A stretch of DNA of 64,000 nt from Mrakia gelida. Taxonomy: Eukaryota > Basidiomycota > Tremellomycetes > Cystofilobasidiales > Mrakiaceae. Position numbers and translations under genes: made by a program. The stretch covers positions 744,001-808,000 of the forward strand of contig BRON01000011.1 of NCBI GenBank assembly GCA_024345305.1, read 5' to 3'. How positions within the stretch are numbered: position 1 is the stretch's first letter; the number at the start of each line of letters is the position of its first letter. Below the pieces are notes generated by a model, which made no database searches, had not been told where the DNA came from, and saw only the letters and a program-made list of their open reading frames with translations. Below, piece by piece: positions 27,191 through 37,871 of this stretch.

Positions 27191-27373
27191 CTCAACAAAG
27201 CGATAAAAGAAATCCCAGAGGATGATGGTGTAGATGAATTGAGAAGAGGAAACACGTGCTGGGAAGGCTGAAGAGGGTGGGAGGGAAGGAGAGGAGGAGC
27301 TCGACGCTTTCAAGTTGAGCTCGACGTCGACCCTCCTCCTTCCTCTCCTCCCTTCCCCTCTCGACCTTCCTTC
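27191..27373. promoter_or_regulatory. Shared divergent promoter, MYND/F-box pair B
   Basis: These 183 bases lie between the F-box copy B start (27190, -) and the MYND start (27374, +). They align in reverse with 17693-17881. Conserved pieces are CAGAGGATGATGGTGTAGAT (27216), GAAACACGTGC (27249) and CTTTCAAGTTGAGCTCGACG (27307). A block like GTTGAGCTCGACGTC also lies upstream of F-box D near 41561. Confidence 0.55.
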
Positions 27374-28672
27374 ATGGCCACTCCTTCTCCCACGGAGCTC
27401 GGAAGGCTTCTTTCCCTCTCCACTGACGGTGGCCTTGCTGGCCCACTCATCGGCGCTCCCGAGTTCATCCGTCAAGCCATCCTGCTTCATTTGAGGGTGA
27501 GTTTTGACATCCCTCGCCTTGCACCCCTTCCTTTTCCTCCTGCTACCTGTCTGACTCTCCACCGCTACGTCATCTACAATTTCAGTATGTCAAAGCGCCT
27601 TCGACCACGGACGACGAGGCTCAGGCATACGTTGTGCGTCCCTCTCTCCTTCCGAAACGCACTCTTCGTCGCTCAACGACCTTCTCCTTCGTCTCGAGCT
27701 CATCCTCGACCATTCGTTCTTCTCTCTCACAGGAAAAGTTCTGTTCGCAGTATCTCCCTTCTCTCGTCCGCTCGGACCTTCATACAGGAGCAGGGGGTGG
27801 ACTCGAAAACATCTTTCACGAGGTGTTCAGGGCCCTTATTGGGCTCGCTTCTTCCTCCCTCCCTCGGTTCATCCGCCAGTTCCCCATCGAGACCTCAGGA
27901 CTGTACCTGAGAGGAGTACATATCCTGGTCGAATATGTTGATCGTCTGGACACCGTGATGGTTCGTGGACTTCACAGCGAACTCGAGAGCGCGTCCCCTT
28001 CGTCTTGATCGCCGGCTGACCTGTTTTCGTACTTCGTCGTTCAGGCACTACACCAAGCTCGAAACAACTTCCTGGTCGACTTCAGAGTCTTCATCAAGCT
28101 ATCCTCCCTGCTCCTCGACCACGTTGCGACGTTTCCCTCCCTCCCGTCCTCGGATCAAAACGGTCTCTGCACCCTCGTCGCTCAATACCGGAGGGACTCA
28201 CCATTTCTCACTTTCTTGGAGGAAGGGCTATGGCCGGGGTGCACGTCTATCATCGATGCTCTCAGCTCAGGAGCTACGGATCCGGAACGATTGAGGAGCA
28301 TGATGAGCGTGAGGGAGAATGGACGGTTGCCCTGGACGAGCTGTGAGCGTCGAGAAACGAGGAATGGCAAGTGGACATGTGCCGAGCTGGAGGAGGGACA
28401 GGAGATGATGGCTTGCTCAAAGGTTAGTCTAATCCACCGCGTCTCACTGTCATCTCATCCTGTCCGCTTGCGATGGCGAACGCTGACCTTCTTTCTTCGA
28501 CGCGTCGTTTGATTCAGTGCATCGCCGTTCGCTACTGCTCTCCACGTTCGTGTCCACTCTTCCCCACCTTCACAATCGCTTCGACTGACAAAGTTCTTTC
28601 TTATTCTGTCCAGAACACCAACGAGCGGACTGGAAGAGGCACAAGAAGTTCTGTTTCAAGCCTACGTGGTGA
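27374..28672 (+). CDS. MYND-type zinc-finger protein (copy B)
   Basis: Six exons (27374-27496, 27586-27633, 27733-27960, 28045-28422, 28518-28545, 28614-28672) keep phase and give 287 residues. The MYND finger, a protein-protein interaction module, is at the extreme C-terminus: EMMACSKCIAVRYCSPQHQR followed by ADWKRHKKFC. It is split over three exons. Its second Cys pair, YC, His and final Cys positions are all present. The first Cys pair is less regular (CERRETRNGKWTC, eleven residues apart instead of two), so the first zinc site may be unusual. The N-terminal 200 residues are helical and Leu-rich (EKFCSQYLPSLVRSDLHTG) and match no family I know. It pairs head-to-head with F-box copy B, and the degenerate copy A lies at 16420-17692. 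Confidence 0.75.
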
Positions 28673-29117
28673 ACCAGGGAGAGCCAGCGACGTCGAGTGG
28701 TTGAATTCAACGGGAGAGCTGAGGAGATGGTATGGTCATCATGACGGACCTCTTCGGTATCTTCCATCCGTTCCGTTGAGGCCCGCGAGCTTTCTCTTGC
28801 TGAGAGGAAGCGAAGAAGACGCGAGCGAGATCGCGTCGTCGTCGAGCTCGCTTCTTGCTCGTCTCTACTCTCCTTCTCGACGCGAGGAAGGTCTCGGCTT
28901 CGGATCACCAACTATCGGCGAGGGTACCTACTAGGCTTGAAGATGTCAGCACGAAAGAGTTGAGCAAGTATAAAATATAAAGAAGGGTCGGGGCAAACGA
29001 ACCGGAGCTCAACAGGTCAGCCTCGTCTCCCCTTCCTCCTCCCTCCCTTCAACCGCCAGCTCGTCTTGCATCCATCCTCCCCTCTACCCTCTCTTCACCC
29101 ATCTTCGGAGGACAAGG
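28673..29117. other. Gap before the PPR-like gene
   Basis: This 445-base stretch lies between two + strand genes. The frame after the MYND stop stays open for some codons,  but without splice signals. A short AT-rich segment (AAGTATAAAATATAAAG near 28965) could be a TATA-like promoter element about 145 bases before the ATG at 29118. Confidence 0.4.
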
Positions 29118-32100
29118 ATGGCCTTCTCTTCTACTCGAGCGCGGATATATAGATCTGGCTCTCTCCTTCACTCCTCCACCTCCTCCCCGATCTTTCGTCC
29201 TTCCCCCATCTCCTCCCCGCTGCGAGCTTCCTCCTCCTCCTCCTCCAAGAAGCCCTCCCCTCCACCACCACCAGAAGATACGATCTCCCCCCTCGATGCT
29301 CCTCGAACATCCCCTCCTAATACTCCTCTCGGCCAAGCTCACCATCTCGCAAAGACGTACCTCCCTCACCTCACGGCTCTCTTCACGGCGATCAAGGAGA
29401 AGGACAGATCCAAGATTCGAGTCCCAACCTCGATTCGTCCTCCAAGGAAGGATCCAGTCTTGTTGTTCAAGTCAGCTCTTCAGAGTGGGAGACATCATGG
29501 GATAGGACCAGCTTACCTCGAAGCCATGGCAGAGCTGCAAGAAGGAGAGCACCCGTCCATATCCGAGGAGGAGGTCAGAGCGGCCATCCAGCTTCTCTCT
29601 CGTTCTAGAGACGAACACCAGTGGACCATCATCGACACCATGGTCGAGGACCTCACCCATCGATATCAATCCCCTCCTACCCATCTCGACTACAGAGCCA
29701 TCCTCCGCTTCCTCGCCAACTCTCCAACCCCACGAGCCGCGTTCCCTCGACTCGAAACCATCCCTCTCGACATCCCCATCTCCATCATCGACTTCAACAT
29801 CGTCCTCGGAGGTCTATCACGAGCAGGAGACGAGGAAGGCCTACGATCAGCCTTGGAGCAAGTCGCCATCCTCGACCTCACTCCAGATCGTCAAACGTTC
29901 CATCTCTACCTCAAGGGACTCTTCCTCGCTCGAGCTCAAGCCGGTCCTCCTCCTCCCCTCCCCTCTTCCTCCTCCTCCGACAACGACACCTTCCTCTCAA
30001 CTTCCACTTCCCCTCTATTCTCCGACGTCGACTCCATCCTTCGCAAAATGTCGGCTCTTCGTCTCCCTCCCTCCTCAGCAACCTACTCGATCCTCGCCGA
30101 GGGATACCGTCGCTTAGGAGATGGAACCAATACCGAGAGAGCTCTCGACCTCGTTCGTTCAGCCCTCTCGGAAGAAATGAGCATCGTCAAGGTCAGCTCG
30201 GACGGAACGGACGTACTGGGAGTCGTACCATGGAACGCGCTCGTCGCTGCTGCGTCGATAGAGAAGACCCTCAAGGATGGAGTCGACGTCGTCGCGAAGA
30301 TGAAGGACTCGGGAGTCGAGCCGGACGAGGGGACGATAGACGCGTTGCTGAGAGGGATTTCGGTACGGAAGATGAGTGAGGTGCTGGATATCGCTCAGTG
30401 AGTCAATTTTATACCGTCTTTCCGCGGTGAGAGCAGTAGTCGAGGCTCGAGAGGCGAAGCTGATCAATCTCTCCTTTCACGTTCTCCTCGCGTCGCTACA
30501 GACTCCTCGAGTCGGAAACGAACGTCGAACTCTTCGCTCGTCATTGGGGAGAGCTCATCCTCAAGGTTCTTCACCCGGACGGAGGACCGTCGACCAAGTC
30601 AAGCCAGGAGGAAGCGCTGAGGGTCTACAACGAGGCGACGATGAAACGAGGGATCCTCGTCGACGCCGAGATGGCTCTCCCTCTCCTCGAGGCCTTCTGC
30701 TTCCCAGGACCAGGAGAGGAACCCAACATCGATCGGTCCATGGAAGTCTACTCGGATCTCCTTCGAGCCGAGACTCTCCAACAGGTCAACGCCGTCACCG
30801 AGAGCGAAACCCTCAAACCACCTTCCTCTCCCTCTCCCTCCTCCTCAGAACCACACTCCTCCCTCGACATCACCACTGCAGAAGACGAACTCCCACCTCT
30901 CGGTCCCACCGTTGACGTCTACGACCTCCTTCTCAACGGAATCGCCGCGTCGTCGAACGAGAAGGCCGATCATCCCAAAGCGTGGAAACTCCTCCAGGAC
31001 ATGAAGGTTCGAGGACTTCACTTCTCGAATCCGACGGTCGTGGGCCACATCAAGAGGTTCATGACCAGAGCGTCGAGTCATAAGGAGGCCTTCGCCATGT
31101 GAGTCTTGATCTCTCTCTTTCCCTCGACGATCGCTCCGACTGACCTGCGCTCCCTCTTGCTTGCTTCTCCAGGTACAACAACTTCATCGAGCTCCACCCC
31201 CAATCCATCACCGCCGACGAGGACGCCTTCCTCGGTATCGTTCGCCAGTTCATCTTCTCGGAGTGGTGGAAGAGCGAAACCCCGCCGGCCATCCTCGTCG
31301 GAAACTTCATCAACGACGCTCGTCGATCCGGATTCGAGCCCAGCCATCGAGTCATGACCACCCTCTTCAGTCAATACGCCCGCGTCGCCTACAAGGATGG
31401 AATGTCGCTGGAGGAGCAGGAGACGTTTGACAAGATTCAACCCGTCGTTCTCTCGCACGTCAAGACCGCTCTCGCATGGTGTCGGATCGATCCCTACATA
31501 CGAGTGAGTCTCTTCTCTTTCAAGTTTGACAGTCTCGCGTCTCGTTTCGTTGCTGGTAGAGCCTGCTCCGTTGATTGACGCGTCGCTCTCTTCTTCTTCT
31601 TCGTCGCGCCTCCAGTTCGACCGAACCCTCTACAACGCCTTCATGGTCGCCTCGGCTCGAGTCGGACTCCAGAAGGATGCCTACGGAACCTGGCTCATCG
31701 TCTCTGAGTCGGACGATCCCAACGTCGCTGCCAATAACGAGTCGGTCAACATCGTTCGTCGCCTCTTCTCCCTCCGCTCCCCCTTCCCTTCTCCTGCTCT
31801 CGTCGAGGCCTCGAGATCTGGCTCCAATCCTCCTCACTCAATGGCTCATCCACTTCACAGATCTTCGACTCGATTCGACTGCACGCCGACTCCTTCCAAG
31901 CGGTCTACATCTTCCGCTGGCTTCGAAACGGAGAGTTCCCTCTCGATTTGGAGAACTGGCACTCGTACCTTCGCTGCCTCCTGGGATGTGGAGATCCTGA
32001 TCGAGCCATGGACGTCGCCTTCACCGAGATGAACCAGAGGACGGGCTTCCCCGCTGCTCCTGCGCCGACGTGGGATACGATTCGGATGATCATGCACTGT

Positions 32101-32600
32101 GAGTTCGACTCGATTTCCCTTCGCTCTCGCTCTCCCCTTCGAGCTCTCGACCCTTTCCCTTCGTCGCCGAGGCACATGCTGACATCATCCTTCCCTCTCT
32201 TCCTCACACGATCTCCCCCTCCGCTCGTTCTTCCCTCGTTCTCTTCTCGACGCGTCCCCTCCCCCTCCTCTCCTCCCACCCTTCAGACCAAGACGCCTAC
32301 GGAACCGCCTTCAAGCTTCGAATCCGGAAACGAATCGCTCGAGAGTACCCCGAGTGGTGGGAAGCCGGACTCAAGGACGAAACCAACATCGAGGAGGAGA
32401 AGCTCGTTCGAATGCGAGACGAGTGCAACATCGGACGAGGAATGGTCGACCTCCTACCTGAGCCTCCAGAGAACGACGAAGGGGAGGAGTGGGGGAGGAG
32501 GGAGAGGGAGAGAGCGGAGGAGAAGGCGGCGAAGGAGAGATATAGGGTGAAGGTGATGAAGGCCTCGACGCCGCAGAGACCGGTGCTGGTTCATTATTGA
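29118..32600 (+). CDS. Large PPR-like organellar protein
   Basis: Six exons (29118-30397, 30502-31098, 31173-31503, 31616-31753, 31861-32098, 32287-32600) keep phase and give 965 residues. The N-terminus MAFSSTRARIYRSGSLLHSS is Ser/Arg-rich with no acids, like a mitochondrial presequence. The body is a series of helix pairs with PPR-like spacing: SIIDFNIVLGGLSRAGDEEG, PSSATYSILAEGYRRLGDGT, VVPWNALVAAASIEKTLKDG and PTVDVYDLLLNGIAASSNEK, each with the ...P...TYN..I..... pattern typical of PPR. These proteins bind organellar RNA for processing or translation. The C-terminus (ETNIEEEKLVRMRDECNIGR) is charged. The start is the first ATG in frame. The PPR assignment rests on pattern only; the specific target is unknown. 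Intron 5 has no clear CTGAC. Confidence 0.75.
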
Positions 32601-33032
32601 GCGATGTAGGAGGAGAGGGAGGGAGGACGCGTCCGTTCGGGTTGCTTTTAGCTCTGCATTCTTTTGTAGATCGCTGTTCAGTTCGCTTAGCTCTTGGATC
32701 CACATATGTTGACGACTTGCTCATAGGTCGAAGGGGTTGTTGATGAGAGGTGGGGAGCGAAGAATGGAGCACGACACAGGGGTTGGTGCGATGTGAGTCG
32801 AGGTGGTTGTCGAAGCTCAGAGACTCAAGGTAGGATGACTTCCAGATTTCCTACTCGATCCCACTCGAAGAATCTGAAAACCGTTCTGGAGAAGTCGTTT
32901 CTGGAGAGAAAAAAAAGCAGAAGGAAGCGGAGTCGAGGAACCCCTCCTCTTCGCCTCAGCTCCGCTCGACTTGTCTCGCACAACCACAACTCCCTCCCCT
33001 CCTCTACAATCCTCCATTTCGCTCTCGTCCCG
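32601..33032. other. Gap between the PPR-like gene and F-box C
   Basis: These 432 bases hold the PPR 3' end and the promoter of F-box C. An ACGCGT core lies near 32630. The frame upstream of the F-box C start stays open but is Ser/Arg-rich. Unlike the other three paralogues, no short first exon or GTTGAGCTCGACGTC promoter block is found. Confidence 0.4.
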
Positions 33033-34330
33033 ATGGACCTCATCCTCTCTCGACTGGATCAACTGGAAGAACAGGCTCGTCTTCAGGCCTCCTCCATGGC
33101 TCAGCTCTCCTCCACCGTCGCTCAGCTTCAGGAAGCGAACCAAGCTCAACTCGAGGTCAATACTCGTCTCTCGTCGGAGAACGCCTCGCTCAGGTCGGAC
33201 GTCGCTCTCCTCAAACTAACGACCCAGGATCAGGACAAGATCATCGGAGAGCTCTCGAGAACATCGGTCTCTGGAGGGTTTTGGGTTTGGGAGAGTCGAA
33301 GGGAGGAAGGAAGGGAGGGCGAAGGTCGTTGGGTTTGGTCTCTCGTACGTCGCCCTCTTTTCCTTCGTGCAAGGTTGTAAAATGCAGAAGGCTGACCCTC
33401 TCATATCCCTTCCCATCTATCAGGAGAAGTACAAGGTCCTCCTTCCTCCGTCCATCGCAGCTGGACCTCCCACCTCGCTCCTCTCCCTCCCCGTCGAACT
33501 CCTCACCATCACCCTCAAGCTCCTCGGAAAGGACGAGCACCTATCCCTCTGCCTCGTCGCCTTCAAGCTCTTGGAAATCGCTTCGACCTTCATTTACACA
33601 CACCCCTTTTCGCTGAACCCGGACGAAGCACGCGGCTTCGTCGAATCGAGGGTGAGCTCCCGAGCCTTCGATCCTCCCGGTTCGATCTTCTCACTTGACG
33701 CGACCTCTTGCTGACTCTCGGTGCTTTCGCTCTTCAAACAAAAGGTCTTCCACCCGGCTCCTCGGAGCGAACGCATCACTTCCGTTCTCCTTCCAGAGGA
33801 AACTTCGATTCTGCGGCTCACCAGTCGCCAACGCGTTCCACGACCTCGTCGAACTCGCGTCGTCCCTCTCCACCCCTCCAACCTTCCTCTGCGCTCCGAT
33901 CCTCGCTGTCGATCTCGACTCACCGGATGACCTTCGACTATGGACGGATATCCTTCGCTTCGTGGACCCGGTCCAGTTCTCACTCTGGATAGGCGACAAC
34001 GACGACGTCGGGGGGCCTCCCACGATCCGCTTCGTCCCTCCCGACTTCACCGATGTTCTCACCTCGGGCTGGTCTCGACTACAAGAATTCTCGGCGCTGG
34101 GTCCAGAGTCGGTTCTACTGGTTGAAGGAACCGAGAGAACGTCTGCCTTCGAGGCTTGTCTTCGTCGATGCTCGCCGGACTACCATCATCTCGAGGTCGA
34201 TCTTTGGACCAGGACTCCGGAAGGCGTTGATACGACGAAGGTAGTGGAGACGACGGATCTCTCGACGCTCATAGATACTCTCAATGGGTTCGATGGAGGG
34301 TTTGTCTCGCTTCGTTTTAGGGTAGTCTAA
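33033..34330 (+). CDS. F-box protein paralogue C, altered C-terminal half
   Basis: Exons are 33033-33344, 33424-33651, and either 33745-34330 or 33797-34330. The N-terminus is a coiled coil (LILSRLDQLEEQARLQASSM). The F-box is SLLSLPVELLTITLKLLGKD. After the third junction the expected segment FHPAPRSERITSVLLPEE is present but followed by one extra A (GAGGAAACTTCG here, GAGGAACTTCG in D), which breaks the frame. If splicing skips to the next AG at 33795-33796, the frame is restored and 17 to 18 residues are lost. The rest (DLRLWTDILRFVDPVQFSLW) is open. Near the end, two extra bases bring a stop at 34328-34330, and the Lys/Gln tail lies beyond it in another frame. It may be functional with the alternative acceptor. 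Confidence 0.6.
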
Positions 34331-34907
34331 CGAAGGCGACAAAGAAGAAGCAAAAGAAGGGATCTCAGCAGCAGCAGTCTCAGTCCGTAGTCGTTGTCTA
34401 GTTCTCCGTACACATAGTTTCGCTCGTCTCTAGGTCTCAACCATGCATCCCATATCTTTCTCATCGCCGCCAGCCTCTCGGAATCCAGAAAAGCAACGCG
34501 CTCAACGACGACGAACGCGTCGAGATCGAATCGAACGCTCATCACCTCGAATGAACGCGAAGGATCCTCTCAAGCCTCGCCATCTCCTCCCTCTCAACAA
34601 GGTCTCTCCCCATCCCACTCGAACAGGCGCACTCTCGCACCCGGCCTCCCCCTCCCCACCCGAAACGACTCTTGAGAGGTGGACACGTCTTCCTCCCTCT
34701 TCTGCCTTCTCCCTCCCTCCACCCTCCCCCCCTCACCAATCACCGATCACCAAAGAGAAAGTCATAAAACTGAAAGCGTGACCAAGTCAAAGTCAATACC
34801 AAAACATATCTTCGTCTGCGTGCGTCCCTCGTCTTGCCGTTCCATCTTCCGTCGAATGCAAAGCGAACCAGTCCTCTTCACTCCTCCTCGATCAAATGCA
34901 TCTAAAG
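34331..34907. other. Convergent gap with remnant of the F-box C tail
   Basis: The first 70 bases carry the out-of-frame Lys/Gln tail of F-box C (CAGCAGCAGCAG near 34366). The remainder is Pro/Ser-coding-like on + (34443-34781) without splice signals, then the 3' region of the aminotransferase gene. No gene is called. Confidence 0.4.
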
Positions 34908-37703
34908 CTAAAGCTCTCCCTTGACAGCCTTCGAAACGCTCTCTGCGAAGTAGCTGTGGTGAAAAACGCGCGAGGGAGAACGAGGGTGGGAGAGAAGGGA
35001 GTCAGGGACGAGGGTTTCGACGCGACGAGAAGGTACGACGAGCGAGACGAAGGATGAGTTGAGCAGAGGATGGGCGGGCGAGTGACGAGGTGGAAGTGGG
35101 TTTGGGTTGTTGGTGGGAAGAACAGGTGGGACAGCGAGCGACTCACTCGATGTTCCCCCCGTTCAAAGCAGCAACCGAGACTCGTCCGTCCCTGGTCAAG
35201 TAGACGTGAGCCTTCTGAGCGAGCGCGTCGCATTGCGAGGGGGTGAGACCGGTGAAGCTGTGGACGTCGAAGTCAAAACAAAATCAGAACGAAGGGAGAG
35301 TCAGCGGGTGGAAAAGGGACAGGAGATGTGGGAAGGGAGGGTGGAGGGAAACGAGGGGAAAAAGAGAAGAGAGGTGGGAGACGCAACGCACGAAAACATC
35401 CCGATCTGCGAACGAACGTGACCCCACTCTCCAGGTGTGTTCCGCTGAATGAGACCATCGTAGAGAGCGTCCCTCATCGAGATGATTCGGTCGGCCATGC
35501 CTGTTGAACGGAACGCGAAGAAGTCAGCACGCGGGAGCGATCTCGACCTTTCCCTCCCCTCGACCACCCTCTTCTTCCACGCCCACCTCCCTCCCCCTCC
35601 CACGCCCTCCTCCTCCCTCGACAAACAACTCTCGCGAACTCACCCTTAACCTCTCCCAACCACTGCTTGTTCAAATCCTCGCTCCCCAGAATACACGCTG
35701 CGATCCTCGCCCCGTGAATCGGAGGGTTCGAGTACAGAGGTCGAACGATAATCTTGAGCTGGGAGTCGACGCGTTCCTTCTCTTCAGGGGAGGCGGTGAC
35801 GACGGAGAAGGCTCCGACTCGTTCGGAGTAGAGACCCATGTTCTGCGACGAAGCGGAGCGCGAAGGTGGGGAGGTGTTAGTTGGGTATGGGAAGAGAGAA
35901 CGGAAGAGGGTGGGCGAGGGAGAGGGAGGGACGAAGCGAAGGGAAACGAGACAAGGACGCGACGCCAACGAACCTTCGCAAACGACTGACAAAGCACCAC
36001 CTGATGTCCCTTCTCGACGAAATGTCTGACGGCGAAGGCGTCGTAGTCGGTGTCTCCTGAGGCGAACCCTTGGTATGCCTGCGAAGCACGGCGAGCGAAG
36101 CGAAGACGCGTTGAGTCAGCTCGCATTTCAAGTTTCGAGCGAAGCAACGAAACGAGCAGACGCACCATATCGAAGAACGGGAAGTGCTTCTTCTCGAGCA
36201 TGATCTCGGAGAGTTCCTTCCACTGGTTGTGGGTAGGGTCGACTCCGGTGGGCTGAGAGGGAAGAAGGCGAGTCAGAGGTGAGCAAGGGTCGGAGAGGAG
36301 GTTGGGATGCCGAGAAGAGCTCGGGAGGAAAGAGAGAGATGAGGGAGGGAGCGGACGAACGTTGTGAGCACAAGCGTGGAGGAGGATTACTGAGCCGTCG
36401 GGAGCAGCCTGACACAATACGGTTACGAGGAAGGAAAGAGGAAAAGGAGTGAGCTCGAGCTCGAAGGAAGGGAAGAGACGCGAAAGCTCACCCTGATATC
36501 CCTCTTCATCCCCTCGAAATCCAACCCAACCGTGCCCTTATCGAAGTAGGAGTACGTCTTGACCTCCAGCCCAGCGTCTTTCGCGATAGGGATGTGGTTT
36601 CCCCATGTTGGCGAGGGGAGGTAGATGGCTTTGGCTCCAGGGTAGTGTCGAGCGAAGAAGGCCGTTCCGATTCGCAGAGCTCCCGTTCCCGAGATGGATT
36701 GGGTGACGGCGATCTGGGAAGGAAGAGAGAAAGAAAAGTGAGCCGAGCCTGGGGGGGGGAAGGGGAGGTGGAAGGACTCACTCGACCTTCTTTGAGAGGG
36801 ATGGAGGAAGGGCCGTACGCGAGCTTCGCGGCGAGCTTGGTGAAGTCGCTGGAGGAAGGAAAGTAGAGACTATTCAGCTTCCCGTTGCTCGTGGATCGGA
36901 ACGGAAGTAGAGCGCTTGGTCGAACTCACCCGAGACCAGTGATGGGCACTGTTCGGGAAGAAAACCGACGCGCCAAAGAAGGAGAGATGGGAAGAGTTCA
37001 GCCCTCGCCGCTTCGCGCGTCCTTCGCACGTCCCTCCTGTTCGGCGCTCAAACACCCTTCTTTCGCCGAGAGCTGGGACTTACGGTACTCCTTGTCTCCG
37101 TGTTGATGGTAGAGCAGCTCCTCAGCCTTTAGAAGGGAAAGAAGGAGAAAGAGATTAGCGAGAAGGGAAGGTGGGGTCCGGGGCATCTCGGGGAGAGTCG
37201 AGAGAGGGAGGACGAGTCAGAGAGACGGAGGTGAGAGAGCTCACTTTTTGAACAGAAGGAAGAACGTATGGTTTCCCGTTCCCGTCTCGCTAGAGAGTAG
37301 AAGAAAAGGGTCAGCTTGGAGTGAAAGATATGAGGGCAGGTGGAGGATGGAACGAACGTAAGCTCCTGGAGAAGTGGACGAGGGAAGGCGAGGGAGGACG
37401 TTCAGCTTGAGCTCGCGAGAGAGGGAGTAAAGAAGGCTCGGAGACGAGAGAAAAGCTGCAGAAAACTCACCGACTCCAAGGTTAATCTTCCTCGAATCCG
37501 TATCCCTCTTGAACGCCTCGGTAACACCTGAAGAAGCACAGAGAAGCGAGGGAGGGTGATGAGGAACGACGAGGGTCGGATGAAGGAAGGCCGGTGGAAA
37601 GCTCACCTAGGATAGCATCCGGTGGTCCCTGCTTCACGTTCGCCCAAGTAGAGATCAATCGCTTGCCGAGAAGAGGGGAGGAGAGAGTCTTGAGAGTGAG
37701 CAT
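34908..37703 (-). CDS. Aspartate aminotransferase, mitochondrial type
   Basis: Fifteen exons keep phase and give 420 residues: 37703-37607, 37527-37471, 37365-37358, 37289-37245, 37126-37084, 36948-36930, 36848-36782, 36713-36492, 36408-36361, 36252-36166, 36078-35974, 35842-35644, 35500-35392, 35257-35147, 34953-34908. The enzyme exchanges amino groups between aspartate and 2-oxoglutarate using PLP, and serves the malate-aspartate shuttle. The presequence is [20 protein letters not shown]. Family blocks are [58 protein letters not shown] and [16 protein letters not shown]. The PLP lysine is in [20 protein letters not shown], and Arg in [10 protein letters not shown]. Exon 3 is 8 nt (coding part of GAY) and exon 6 is 19 nt. 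The presequence and the [10 protein letters not shown] wording support the mitochondrial isozyme. Confidence 0.95.
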
Positions 37704-37871
37704 CTTGGAGGAAAGATGGCTTCCAAGGACGTGTGATGGTTGAAGGGCGACGGGCGAGAGGGGATCGCCTCCTCCCTTGTGACTCTCGAATTCGTGAGCT
37801 CGTCTCCCTTCCCTTCCTCTCCTTCCCTCCCTCCCATCCATCTCGGCCTTTTTCTTCTTTTCTCGTTCAAC
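37704..37871. promoter_or_regulatory. 168-base divergent promoter, aminotransferase and thiamine pyrophosphokinase
   Basis: The starts at 37703 (-) and 37872 (+) are 168 bases apart. The gap has a pyrimidine-rich run on + just before the second ATG and no TATA-like element that I can see. Confidence 0.5.

Noticed and set aside
32371..32772. 133-codon - strand Pro/Ser frame
   Set aside because: It is antisense to the last exon of the PPR-like gene, whose frame is supported by splice phase.
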